Source: Flavobacterium cupriresistens
GTDB taxonomy: Bacteria; Bacteroidota; Bacteroidia; Flavobacteriales; Flavobacteriaceae
DNA: 64,000 bases
NCBI RefSeq assembly: GCF_020911925.1
Contig: NZ_CP087134.1
Span: 3,720,001-3,784,000 of the forward strand
Direction of reading: 5' to 3'
Position 1 is the stretch's first letter, and every line of letters starts with the position of its first letter. The position numbers and the translations under genes are program-made. A model generated the notes under the pieces. It was not told the DNA's origin. It was given only the letters and a program-made list of their open reading frames with translations, and ran no database searches. Shown one piece after another: positions 1 through 7,273 of the stretch.

Positions 1-1314
1 CCGGATGTAAAAACCGAGAATCTGTACCGAACCGAAGTTGCGGCAAAGGACAGCGTCTCGTTGGCCAATATATCCTGGAACAACATTTTTACAGATCCAA
101 TTTTGCAAGGTTATATTAAAAAAGGTCTGGATAGCAATCTGGATATTCGAATTGCCATGCAAAATATCGCAGCAGCAGAAGCTTCTATGAAACAAGGTAA
201 GTCGGGCTACTTCCCTACCCTGTCTGCCGGAACAGATTGGACGCATCAACAATTATCAAAAAACAGTCAGTTTGGAGCTTTGCTTCGTGACAGAAGCACC
301 GATCAATATCAATTGACCGGAACTTTAAGCTGGGAAGCTGATATCTGGGGGAAAATAAGAAGTAATGCACGTGCAACAAATGCGATTTATTTGCAAACAA
401 CAGCAGCGACTCAAGCGGTAAGAACACAGTTAATCGCTGACATTTGCTCTACTTATTTTCAATTGATTTCGATCGACGAACAGATTAGAGTTGCAGAAGA
501 GACCTTGATAAACAGAGACGAAAGCATCGTGGCAATTCAAGCCTTAAAAGATGCCGGAAATGTTACAGAAGTTGGTGTCAAGCAAACCGAATCTCAAAAA
601 TACGCTACCCAAATTATTATTGCAGATTTAAAAGTAGCAGGTATTCTTTTCGAAAACAAAATGAGTATTCTTTTAGGACAGCCTTCAGGTAAAATTGAAA
701 GAAGCAGTTTTGGAGCTCAAAAAGAAGTTCCTGAAATTACTTTAGGAGTTCCGGCGACATTATTGCGTAACAGACCTGATGTAATTGCAGCAGAATACAA
801 TTTCATGTCGTATTTTGAACAAACGAATGTCGCGAAAAGTAATTTTTATCCAACGTTTAAAATTACAGCAACAGGCGGACTTCAAAGTATTGATTTAAAA
901 GAATGGTTTAGTGCCAATTCTATTTTTGCCAACATCGTGACCGGTTTAACACAACCTATTTTTAATAAACGTGAGATCAGAACCAAATACGAAATTGCAA
1001 AAGCCAATCAGGAAAAAGCTTACTTGCAATTTGAACAATCTTTGTTAACTGCCGGTAGAGAAGTTTCAGATGCTTTGGCACAATACAACAATGAAATTTA
1101 CAAAATATCTGTTCGTGAAAAGCAAGTGGAAGCTTTAAAAGTAGCGACTGATTATTCTGATGAATTATTGAAATATGGTTTGGTCAATTACTTGGAAGTG
1201 TTAACGGCTAAAGATGATGCTTTGAATGCGCAATTGACATTAATCGAAAATAAATACGCTAAGTATAATGCGGTAATCCAATTGTACAAAGCACTTGGAG
1301 GTGGTTGGCAGTAA
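1..1314 (+). CDS. TolC-family outer-membrane efflux channel (5' truncated by window edge)
   Basis: This is the outer-membrane factor of a tripartite RND-type efflux pump, of the NodT/OprM kind. The reading frame is open from base 1, so the signal peptide and lipobox lie outside the window. Two outer-membrane-efflux halves are recognisable: the first contains the WEADIWGKIRS segment and the long alanine/glutamine-rich helices of the periplasmic barrel, and the second begins near the LLRNRPDVIAAE motif, which is typical of the family. The protein ends in LYKALGGGWQ, the usual C-terminus of NodT-type proteins. The membrane fusion protein and RND pump genes would be expected just upstream. A strong hairpin terminator follows the stop. 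Substrate cannot be told from this piece. Confidence 0.93.
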   Translation, partial: PDVKTENLYRTEVAAKDSVSLANISWNNIFTDPILQGYIKKGLDSNLDIRIAMQNIAAAEASMKQGKSGYFPTLSAGTDWTHQQLSKNSQFGALLRDRSTDQYQLTGTLSWEADIWGKIRSNARATNAIYLQTTAATQAVRTQLIADICSTYFQLISIDEQIRVAEETLINRDESIVAIQALKDAGNVTEVGVKQTESQKYATQIIIADLKVAGILFENKMSILLGQPSGKIERSSFGAQKEVPEITLGVPATLLRNRPDVIAAEYNFMSYFEQTNVAKSNFYPTFKITATGGLQSIDLKEWFSANSIFANIVTGLTQPIFNKREIRTKYEIAKANQEKAYLQFEQSLLTAGREVSDALAQYNNEIYKISVREKQVEALKVATDYSDELLKYGLVNYLEVLTAKDDALNAQLTLIENKYAKYNAVIQLYKALGGGWQ

Positions 1315-1343
1315 ACCCGTCCGGAAGTATTAGTTATAAAGTA

Positions 1344-1376
1344 AAAACCATCGAGTATTTTTTATTCGATGGTTTT
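1344..1376 (+). terminator. Rho-independent terminator after the TolC-family gene
   Basis: An 11-bp perfect stem (AAAACCATCGA with TCGATGGTTTT) and an 11-base loop are followed by a T-rich run. It lies about 30 bases past the efflux gene stop. Confidence 0.85.
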
Positions 1377-1455
1377 TTGTTTTTTTATAGTAAAAATTAT
1401 CATAATATTAATAAATAGCCGTTTCAAAAAGAAGTAAATTGCCAATAGATTTTAA

Positions 1456-1463
1456 TACTTTTG
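1456..1463 (+). promoter_or_regulatory. Putative -7 element of the porX promoter
   Basis: TACTTTTG fits the Bacteroidota -7 consensus TAnnTTTG and lies 17 bases before the porX ATG. The nearest upstream TTG is only 14 bases away, shorter than the usual 17-23, so the -33 part is uncertain. Confidence 0.45.
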
Positions 1464-1479
1464 AACAGACAAAACAATT

Positions 1480-3033
1480 ATGGATAAAATAAAAATACTT
1501 TGGGTTGATGATGAAATCGACCTTTTAAAGCCACACATATTATTTCTGGAGAAAAAAAATTATGCAGTAACAACTTGTAACAATGGTTTAGACGCTATTA
1601 CCCTCTTTGAAGAAGATAATTTTGATATTGTTTTTTTGGATGAAAATATGCCCGGGATGAGCGGTTTGGAGACCCTTTCGGAAATGAAAGAGAAAAAATC
1701 AGCCATTCCGATGATTATGATTACCAAAAGCGAAGAAGAATATATAATGGAAGAAGCCATTGGTTCTAAAATCGCCGATTATTTGATAAAACCCGTAAAT
1801 CCAAATCAGATTTTATTGAGTTTAAAGAAAAATCTGGATCATTCGAGATTAATCTCCGAAAAAACAACTTTAGACTACCAAAAGGAATTTAGAAAAATCT
1901 CAATGGAACTGGCAATGGTCAACTCCTTTGAAGATTGGGTGGAGCTGTATAAAAAACTGATTTTTTGGGAGTTGGAACTGGAAAACATCAACGATCAGGC
2001 GATGATCGAGATATTGGAATCACAAAAAGTCGAAGCCAATTCACAATTTGGTAAATATATCGAGCGCAACTACGAAGATTGGTTTGCGCCAAAAGCCGAT
2101 AAGCCAATTCAGTCGCATAACTTATTCAAAGAATTAGTAGTACCCGAAATTAAAAAGAAAGACAAACCGATACTGTTTGTTGTGATTGATAATTTACGTT
2201 ACGATCAATGGAAATCTTTTGAAACAGTAGTTTCAAATTATTATAAATTGGAAAAAGAAGTTCCGTATTTCTCTATCCTTCCTACCGCTACTCAATACGC
2301 TAGAAATGCCATTTTCTCAGGATTATTGCCTATAGAAATGGAGAAACAATTTCCGCAATATTGGAAAAATGATGTTGAAGACGGCGGAAAAAACCTTTAC
2401 GAAGCCGAATTTCTAACTGCACAATTAAAGCGTTTAGGACTGGACATCAAACAAGACTATTTTAAAATCACCAATTATGCAGGGGGTAAAAAACTGGCCG
2501 AAAACTTTAAGGCTTTAAAAGGAAATGATCTGGTAACGGTTGTCTATAACTTTGTTGACATGCTTTCACATGCTAAAACAGAAATGGAAGTCGTAAAAGA
2601 ATTGGCTTCTGATGATAAAGCTTATCGTTCCTTAACGCTGAGCTGGTTTAGAAATTCTCCGTTATTAGAAATCATTCAGCAAGCCCAACTTTTAGGCTTT
2701 AAATTGGTTTTAACAACAGATCACGGAACAATTAATGTAAAAAACCCTTCAAAAGTTGTTGGAGATAAAAATACAAGTCTAAATTTGCGTTATAAAACAG
2801 GTCGTAGTTTGACCTACGAGCAAAAAGACGTTTATGTGGTAAAAGAACCAAAAGCAATTGGTTTGCCTGCCATAAACATGAGTAGTTCTTTTATTTTCGC
2901 TAAAAACGATTACTTTTTGGCGTATGTAAACAATTACAATCATTATGTGAGTTATTACAAAAATACCTATCAACACGGGGGAATTTCATTAGAAGAAATG
3001 ATTATTCCGTTCTTGATATTTAACCCGAAATAA
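1480..3033 (+). CDS. porX: PorX-type response regulator with PglZ/alkaline-phosphatase-like output domain
   Basis: This is a two-component response regulator linked to type IX secretion. Residues 1-120 form a receiver domain with the acidic pair D10-D11, the phospho-acceptor D54 in FLDENMPG and the switch lysine in YLIKPVNP. Residues about 210-517 form a PglZ-like alkaline-phosphatase-superfamily domain with the metal-site motifs VVIDNLRYD (around 235-242), PTATQYARN (around 268-276) and TTDHGT, and a C-terminal HGG segment. The length of 517 residues is normal for PorX. In Porphyromonas and Flavobacterium PorX works with the kinase PorY and the sigma factor SigP, and its output domain has been shown to be a phosphodiesterase. 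Here it is followed by tsaE, the usual flavobacterial neighbour. T9SS parts at 26-30.7 kb are plausible members of the same regulon, but that is inference. Confidence 0.93.
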   Translation: MDKIKILWVDDEIDLLKPHILFLEKKNYAVTTCNNGLDAITLFEEDNFDIVFLDENMPGMSGLETLSEMKEKKSAIPMIMITKSEEEYIMEEAIGSKIADYLIKPVNPNQILLSLKKNLDHSRLISEKTTLDYQKEFRKISMELAMVNSFEDWVELYKKLIFWELELENINDQAMIEILESQKVEANSQFGKYIERNYEDWFAPKADKPIQSHNLFKELVVPEIKKKDKPILFVVIDNLRYDQWKSFETVVSNYYKLEKEVPYFSILPTATQYARNAIFSGLLPIEMEKQFPQYWKNDVEDGGKNLYEAEFLTAQLKRLGLDIKQDYFKITNYAGGKKLAENFKALKGNDLVTVVYNFVDMLSHAKTEMEVVKELASDDKAYRSLTLSWFRNSPLLEIIQQAQLLGFKLVLTTDHGTINVKNPSKVVGDKNTSLNLRYKTGRSLTYEQKDVYVVKEPKAIGLPAINMSSSFIFAKNDYFLAYVNNYNHYVSYYKNTYQHGGISLEEMIIPFLIFNPK

Positions 3034-3148
3034 AAAAGAGTTTGCAGACTCGGTTTTCAGTCACGAATCTTAACTGCGACTGAAAGCTGGGACTAAAAAC
3101 CGGGACTGAGACTAAAAAAATAGACTATAATTAAAAGTAAAACAAAGA
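3034..3148. repeat. Low-complexity GACTGAGACT-type repeat between porX and tsaE
   Basis: The spacer is built from variants of CAGTC and GACTGAGACT (CGGTTTTCAGTCACG, GCGACTGAAAGCTGGGACT, GGGACTGAGACT). The same words recur as CAGTCTCGGTCTCAG at 9449-9481. No gene is seen. Confidence 0.6.
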
Positions 3149-3556
3149 ATGAATATCGTTTTTTCAGTAGAACAACTTAAGGAAGTAGCAGAGCAGATTT
3201 TAGCTCAAAATCCAAAGAAAATTATCCTTTTTAATGGAGAAATGGGTGTTGGAAAAACAACTTTAATAAAACAACTGTGCAAGACTTTGGGAGTTGAAGA
3301 CGCTACCAGTAGCCCTACTTTTTCTTTAGTTAACGAATATGATACAATTGATAATAAAATTGTATACCATTTTGACTTTTATCGTTTAAACAAAGAAACA
3401 GAAGCACTGGATATGGGGGTTGACGATTATCTGTACTCTGGTAATTGGTGTTTTATCGAATGGTCTGAAAAGATTGCCAGTTTGATTCCTGAAGAACATT
3501 CTGTTGTGACCATTACATTGTTGGCGGACGGAAAGAGAGAATTGAAATTAAAATAG
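3149..3556 (+). CDS. tsaE: TsaE, ATPase of tRNA t6A37 biosynthesis
   Basis: TsaE is the small P-loop ATPase that works with TsaB-TsaD to transfer the threonylcarbamoyl group to A37 of ANN-decoding tRNAs. The Walker A motif GEMGVGKTT is at residues 30-38, followed by the conserved SSPTFSLVNEY and, later, HFDFYRL and CFIEWSEKI segments. The length of 135 residues is typical. It follows porX on the same strand, as in other flavobacteria. In many relatives the alanine-dehydrogenase-like gene follows directly; here two extra genes (DUF4262 and an acetyltransferase) lie between. The DUF4262 start is only 9 bases past the stop, so co-transcription is likely. Confidence 0.95.
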   Translation: MNIVFSVEQLKEVAEQILAQNPKKIILFNGEMGVGKTTLIKQLCKTLGVEDATSSPTFSLVNEYDTIDNKIVYHFDFYRLNKETEALDMGVDDYLYSGNWCFIEWSEKIASLIPEEHSVVTITLLADGKRELKLK

Positions 3557-3565
3557 TAATTGTGA

Positions 3566-4330
3566 ATGACTTCAGAAAAAAAACATAATTGTATAGATTC
3601 TGATCAATTGATTGAGAATGCAAAGAATAATATTGAAAAATATGGTCTTCAAGTTATAATTATAGAAGCAACTGATTATTTGCCATCATTTGCCTATAGT
3701 ATAGGATTTTGGCAGAAATACAGACATCCTGAAATAATTTGTTTTGGATTATCCAATTCTCTTCTTCAAACTTTAATCAATAATGTTGCTGAAATAATTA
3801 AAGAAAATGAATCTATAATTGAAGGAAAAAACTACCCGGATATTTTTGAAAATGCCAGAGCTGAATTTTTAAAAGTTCACCCTGATAATATATCTGATTA
3901 TTTTGGTAGTGCCATCAATTTCTATGAAAAAGAAGATTTTCCAGCTTTTCAGTTGGTTTGGACAGATCGAAATGATAAATTTCCTTGGGAGGAAAATTTT
4001 GAAGAGGAATTTCGTCATAAACAACCTTTGCTTGATAGAAATAATAATTTTAAATTTATAGAGCCTAAAAATTTAGCTACTTTCACAACGAAACAATGGC
4101 TCGAAGGAAAGTCAGTTGTTAGAGTTGTCCATGATCATGATGGAGATTGGCTTTTTTTTACTGATGATGAAGTTTCAATAGAAGATAGTGTAATTGTTGC
4201 GTTAGAACAATTAATCACAAAAGACAATACTTTGAATCAAGTTTTTGATCTTGAATACGGGGAAGAAGCTGAAAGACGATTTATTGGTGATAAATGGATT
4301 AGAAATAAATTTGAACCAGATGATGAGTAG
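3566..4330 (+). CDS. DUF4262 domain protein
   Basis: This protein of unknown function has 254 residues. The N-terminal half carries the DUF4262 signature: a hydrophobic strand, then SFAYSIGFWQKYRHPEIICFGLSNSL, i.e. the pattern (P/S)xFAYSIG...HPEIIxFGL, around residues 35-65. The C-terminal third (EGKSVVRVVHDHDGDWLFF) resembles a short domain often fused behind DUF4262. There is no signal peptide, so it is probably cytosolic. It lies 9 bases after tsaE and its 3' end overlaps the start of the following acetyltransferase, which suggests translational coupling. The biochemical activity of DUF4262 is not known to me. Confidence 0.8.
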   Translation: MTSEKKHNCIDSDQLIENAKNNIEKYGLQVIIIEATDYLPSFAYSIGFWQKYRHPEIICFGLSNSLLQTLINNVAEIIKENESIIEGKNYPDIFENARAEFLKVHPDNISDYFGSAINFYEKEDFPAFQLVWTDRNDKFPWEENFEEEFRHKQPLLDRNNNFKFIEPKNLATFTTKQWLEGKSVVRVVHDHDGDWLFFTDDEVSIEDSVIVALEQLITKDNTLNQVFDLEYGEEAERRFIGDKWIRNKFEPDDE

Positions 4331-4793
4331 TAATACAGTACAAATAACTCCCTATTCCTCTGACTTAAAAGAGGCAATCAAAACCTTAAATTTGGAATGG
4401 CTTGAAAAGTATTTCAAAGTCGAAGAAAAAGACGAAATAGTGCTTTCGGACCCACAGCGCTATATTATTGATAAAGGCGGAATGATTTTTTATGCGAAAT
4501 ACAACGATGAGGTTGTTGGAACCTATTCGCTGATTAAAACAGATGCAACCACATTTGAGTTAGGGAAAATGGCCATTTCAGAACGAGCACAAGGCTTGGG
4601 AATTGGAAACAAAATGCTGGTGCATTGTATGGCTGTAGCCAAAGAGAATCGCATTAAAAAGCTGTTTTTATATTCCAATAGAATTTTACTTCCGGCAATT
4701 CATCTCTATGAAAAATTTGGTTTTACCGAAATTCCATTAGAAGAAGGAGTGTACGAAAGAGCCGATATAAAAATGGAAAAAATACTGACCTGA
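4323..4793 (+). CDS. GNAT-family N-acetyltransferase
   Basis: This is a Gcn5-related acetyltransferase of about 156 residues. The acetyl-CoA binding motif A is visible as LGKMAISERAQGLGIGNKML (R/Q-x-x-G-x-G/A pattern), and the C-terminal part has ALHLYEKFGF-like spacing (AIHLYEKFGFTEI), typical for the family. An open frame extends upstream to 4245 inside the DUF4262 gene, but the adjacent ATG codons at 4320 and 4323 overlap the previous stop (TAG at 4328-4330). That layout fits coupled translation, and the extended N-terminus has no family character. The substrate is unknown. Confidence 0.85.
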   Translation: MSSNTVQITPYSSDLKEAIKTLNLEWLEKYFKVEEKDEIVLSDPQRYIIDKGGMIFYAKYNDEVVGTYSLIKTDATTFELGKMAISERAQGLGIGNKMLVHCMAVAKENRIKKLFLYSNRILLPAIHLYEKFGFTEIPLEEGVYERADIKMEKILT

Positions 4794-4876
4794 TTATTAA
4801 TGCAGTATTAGCAGAATATTTGCATTGATTTTAAAACTTTTTACGTAATTTGTACTCTTAATTTTTCGCACAACCC

Positions 4877-6076
4877 ATGTCAATTACCTTAACTCCATTT
4901 ACGAAACAACAATTGTTGCCACAAGAAGAAAAACTTGAAATTGGCCGATTTAAAAGAGAGCTTTTTATTGGGATTCCAAAAGAAACAAGTTATCAGGAAC
5001 GTCGTATTTGTTTAACGCCGGATGCGGTAAATTCATTGACGTATGAAGGGCACCGCGTGATGATTGAATCGGGTGCGGGAGAAAGCTCCAGTTACTCCGA
5101 TAAAGAATATGCAGATGCGGGTGCTGAAGTAACAAAAGATACGAAAAGGGTTTTCGGCTGTCCGATGCTTCTTAAAGTAGAACCACCAACTTTAGCCGAA
5201 ATCGAAATGATCAATCCCGAAACGATTATCATTTCTGCCATTCAGCTTAAAACAAAAAAGAAAGCTTATTTTGAAGCTTTATCCTTAAAAAAGATAACCG
5301 CACTTGCGTTTGAATATATTAAAGACGAAGACGGTTCTTATCCGGCCGTAAAATCATTAAGCGAAATTGCGGGAACTGCTTCTATACTTATTGCCGCAGA
5401 ATTAATGATTACCGACGAATTCGGAAAAGGGCTTTTATTCGGAAACATTACCGGCGTCCCTCCTACTGAAGTTGTTATTTTAGGAGCCGGAACTGTTGGC
5501 GAATTTGCTGCCAAAACAGCTATTGGTCTGGGAGCAAATGTAAAAGTTTTTGACAATTCAATTACCAAATTACGTCGTTTGCAGAACAATCTAAACCAGC
5601 GAATCTTTACGTCTACCATTCAACAAAAAGCCTTATTAAAAGCGTTAAGACGTTGTGATGTAGCGATTGGTGCGATGCGTGGTAAAGAACGTTGTCCGAT
5701 TGTAGTGACCGAAACCATGATGGAACATATGAAAAAAGGAGCCGTAATTGTTGATGTTAGCATTGATACAGGCGGTTGTTTTGAAAGTTCTGAAGTCACA
5801 ACACACGAAAAACCAACTTTTATTAAGAGTAATGTTTTGCATTATTGCGTGCCTAATATTCCTTCAAGATATTCCAAAACAGCCTCACTTTCAATAAGTA
5901 ATATGCTAACTCCTTACCTGCTTCAGATAGCCGAAGAGGGTGGTTTGGAAAGCTCTATACGATGCAATAAAGGACTAAAAAACGGAGTTTATTTGTATCA
6001 CGGAATCCTAACTAACAAAGCAATTGGCGAGTGGTTTGATTTACCGGATAACGATATTAATTTACTTGTATTTTAA
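4877..6076 (+). CDS. ald: Alanine dehydrogenase / PNT-family protein
   Basis: This 399-residue protein belongs to the alanine dehydrogenase and pyridine-nucleotide-transhydrogenase alpha family, which reductively aminates pyruvate or binds NAD(P)H. The N-terminal substrate domain carries IGIPKETSYQERRICLTPDAV and the lysine K100 in MLLKVEPP. A Rossmann motif GAGTVGEFAA lies near residue 200, and SIDTGGCFESS with the downstream HYCVPNIPSR segment is characteristic of Ald. The position that holds the active-site histidine in well-studied Ald enzymes (LHLA) appears here as SAIQL, so the enzyme may be atypical. It is preceded by an 80-base gap after the acetyltransferase and may have its own promoter. 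Confidence 0.8.
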   Translation: MSITLTPFTKQQLLPQEEKLEIGRFKRELFIGIPKETSYQERRICLTPDAVNSLTYEGHRVMIESGAGESSSYSDKEYADAGAEVTKDTKRVFGCPMLLKVEPPTLAEIEMINPETIIISAIQLKTKKKAYFEALSLKKITALAFEYIKDEDGSYPAVKSLSEIAGTASILIAAELMITDEFGKGLLFGNITGVPPTEVVILGAGTVGEFAAKTAIGLGANVKVFDNSITKLRRLQNNLNQRIFTSTIQQKALLKALRRCDVAIGAMRGKERCPIVVTETMMEHMKKGAVIVDVSIDTGGCFESSEVTTHEKPTFIKSNVLHYCVPNIPSRYSKTASLSISNMLTPYLLQIAEEGGLESSIRCNKGLKNGVYLYHGILTNKAIGEWFDLPDNDINLLVF

Positions 6077-6086
6077 GGGAACTTTA

Positions 6087-6094
6087 GTGTACCT
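6087..6094 (+). promoter_or_regulatory. -7 promoter element for the DUF4258 gene
   Basis: A TACCTTTG motif (TAnnTTTG) lies just after the ald stop and about 19 bases before the ATG at 6113. It argues that the gene starts at that ATG and not at the TTG at 6095, which would sit at the transcription start itself. Confidence 0.55.
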
Positions 6095-6112
6095 TTGCAA
6101 AAAAAATATTTC

Positions 6113-6487
6113 ATGAAGTTTGTACATCGTTTTGCTTATTATTTGATTGGTCTGATTATGGGATGCTTTTTTGTAGCCCTTGTTTTTAGTGGAAAAGATA
6201 CCAGATGCAACTATTTTCCAAACGCCAGAGTTTTGAACAGTTTACGTACAAAACCATTTCAATATTCCGAAAAAGCAATTCAGACTTTAAATGAAAAATG
6301 GGTTGATACTGCTGATGTAAAAAACACATTGACATTTGGAGACGTTGATTTCGATCAGAGTAATGTGCCTTTCAAAAAAGGAAAACTATACGTTATTGAA
6401 GGTAAAACTGCAAAAAATCAGGAAATTGTCTTAAAAGTAATCAACTACGAGAACAAAGCAATCTTAGAAGAAATTACAAAAAAATAG
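6113..6487 (+). CDS. DUF4258 domain protein, membrane anchored
   Basis: This small protein (about 124 residues) has an N-terminal membrane helix (YLIGLIMGCFFVALVFSG) and a soluble C-terminal part. The C-terminal part resembles DUF4258: a KPFQYSEKAIQTL segment, a central GDVDFDQS stretch and a closing hydrophobic strand pair (IVLKVINYENKAILEEI). DUF4258 is a small domain of unknown role. The helix has a cysteine (MGCFFV), but its setting is not a clear lipobox. It converges with ung, whose stop lies four bases away on the other strand. Confidence 0.7.
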   Translation: MKFVHRFAYYLIGLIMGCFFVALVFSGKDTRCNYFPNARVLNSLRTKPFQYSEKAIQTLNEKWVDTADVKNTLTFGDVDFDQSNVPFKKGKLYVIEGKTAKNQEIVLKVINYENKAILEEITKK

Positions 6488-6490
6488 TTT

Positions 6491-7162
6491 TTACAACCAT
6501 TCTATCTCAGGAATTCCTTTAGAGCTCAAAAACGCATTGGTTTTACTAAAGTGTTTGTTCCCGAACCATTTCCCTTGATTAGCACTCATTGGTGACGGAT
6601 GTCCTGATTCTAAAACGAAATGTTTGGATCGATCAATTTTTGATCCTTTTTTCTGCGCAAAAGCACCCCACAATAAAAAGACAATGTTTTCTTTTTGATC
6701 GGAAATGGTCTGAATTACAGCATCTGTAAAAAGATTCCATTTTAAATGTTTATGACTGTTCGGACTGTCTTTTCGAACGGTTAATGACGCATTTAAAAGC
6801 AAAACGCCCTGCTTTGCCCATTTTTCTAAATTACCCGAAGTTGGCATAAAAATCGAATCTAAATCAGTGCTTAATTCTCTGTAAATATTGCGCAAAGAAG
6901 GTGGTATTTTAACAGTATCATTCACCGAAAAGCTCAAACCGTTTGCTTCTCCTTCTCCATGGTAAGGATCCTGGCCAATAAGAACTACCTTTAAGTTTTT
7001 GAAATCACAAGTATTAAAGGCGGAGAAAATCAATTCTGTTGGTGGATAGCAGACCTGCGTTTGATATTCGGCCTCTAAAGCAGCGGTTAATTCCGTAAAA
7101 TAAGTCTTTTGAATTTCGTCTGCCAAAACGGTTTGCCAATCTGAAGAAAGAGTAATTTTCAT
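6491..7162 (-). CDS. ung: Uracil-DNA glycosylase, family 1
   Basis: UNG removes uracil from DNA as the first step of base-excision repair. All family 1 signatures are present: the catalytic water-activating motif GQDPYHG with D65, the uracil-pocket segment GLSFSV, LLLNASLTV, and the active-site loop HPSPMSA with H188. The length of 223 residues is normal. The gene is transcribed divergently from the MutS2-like gene across a 111-base spacer, so two DNA-maintenance genes share a promoter region. On its own strand a TACTTTGC element lies in that spacer. Confidence 0.97.
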   Translation of the reverse strand: MKITLSSDWQTVLADEIQKTYFTELTAALEAEYQTQVCYPPTELIFSAFNTCDFKNLKVVLIGQDPYHGEGEANGLSFSVNDTVKIPPSLRNIYRELSTDLDSIFMPTSGNLEKWAKQGVLLLNASLTVRKDSPNSHKHLKWNLFTDAVIQTISDQKENIVFLLWGAFAQKKGSKIDRSKHFVLESGHPSPMSANQGKWFGNKHFSKTNAFLSSKGIPEIEWL

Positions 7163-7242
7163 TTAAATAAAATTTAACTACAAATTACGTAAAGATTTTT
7201 GCAAAGTACCAATTAATACTACTATTTAGTTTTAAAACTTTG

Positions 7243-7250
7243 TAACTTTG
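7243..7250 (+). promoter_or_regulatory. -7 promoter element of the MutS2-like gene
   Basis: TAACTTTG matches TAnnTTTG and lies 23 bases upstream of the ATG at 7274. No good TTG was found at the -33 distance. Confidence 0.5.
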
Positions 7251-7273
7251 AACTTTACAACTTACGATATATA

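Noticed and set aside
5338..5619. Open frames on the strand opposite core genes such as ald, recQ and proline dehydrogenase
   Set aside because: They mirror the codon structure of the real genes and have no start signals or conserved motifs.
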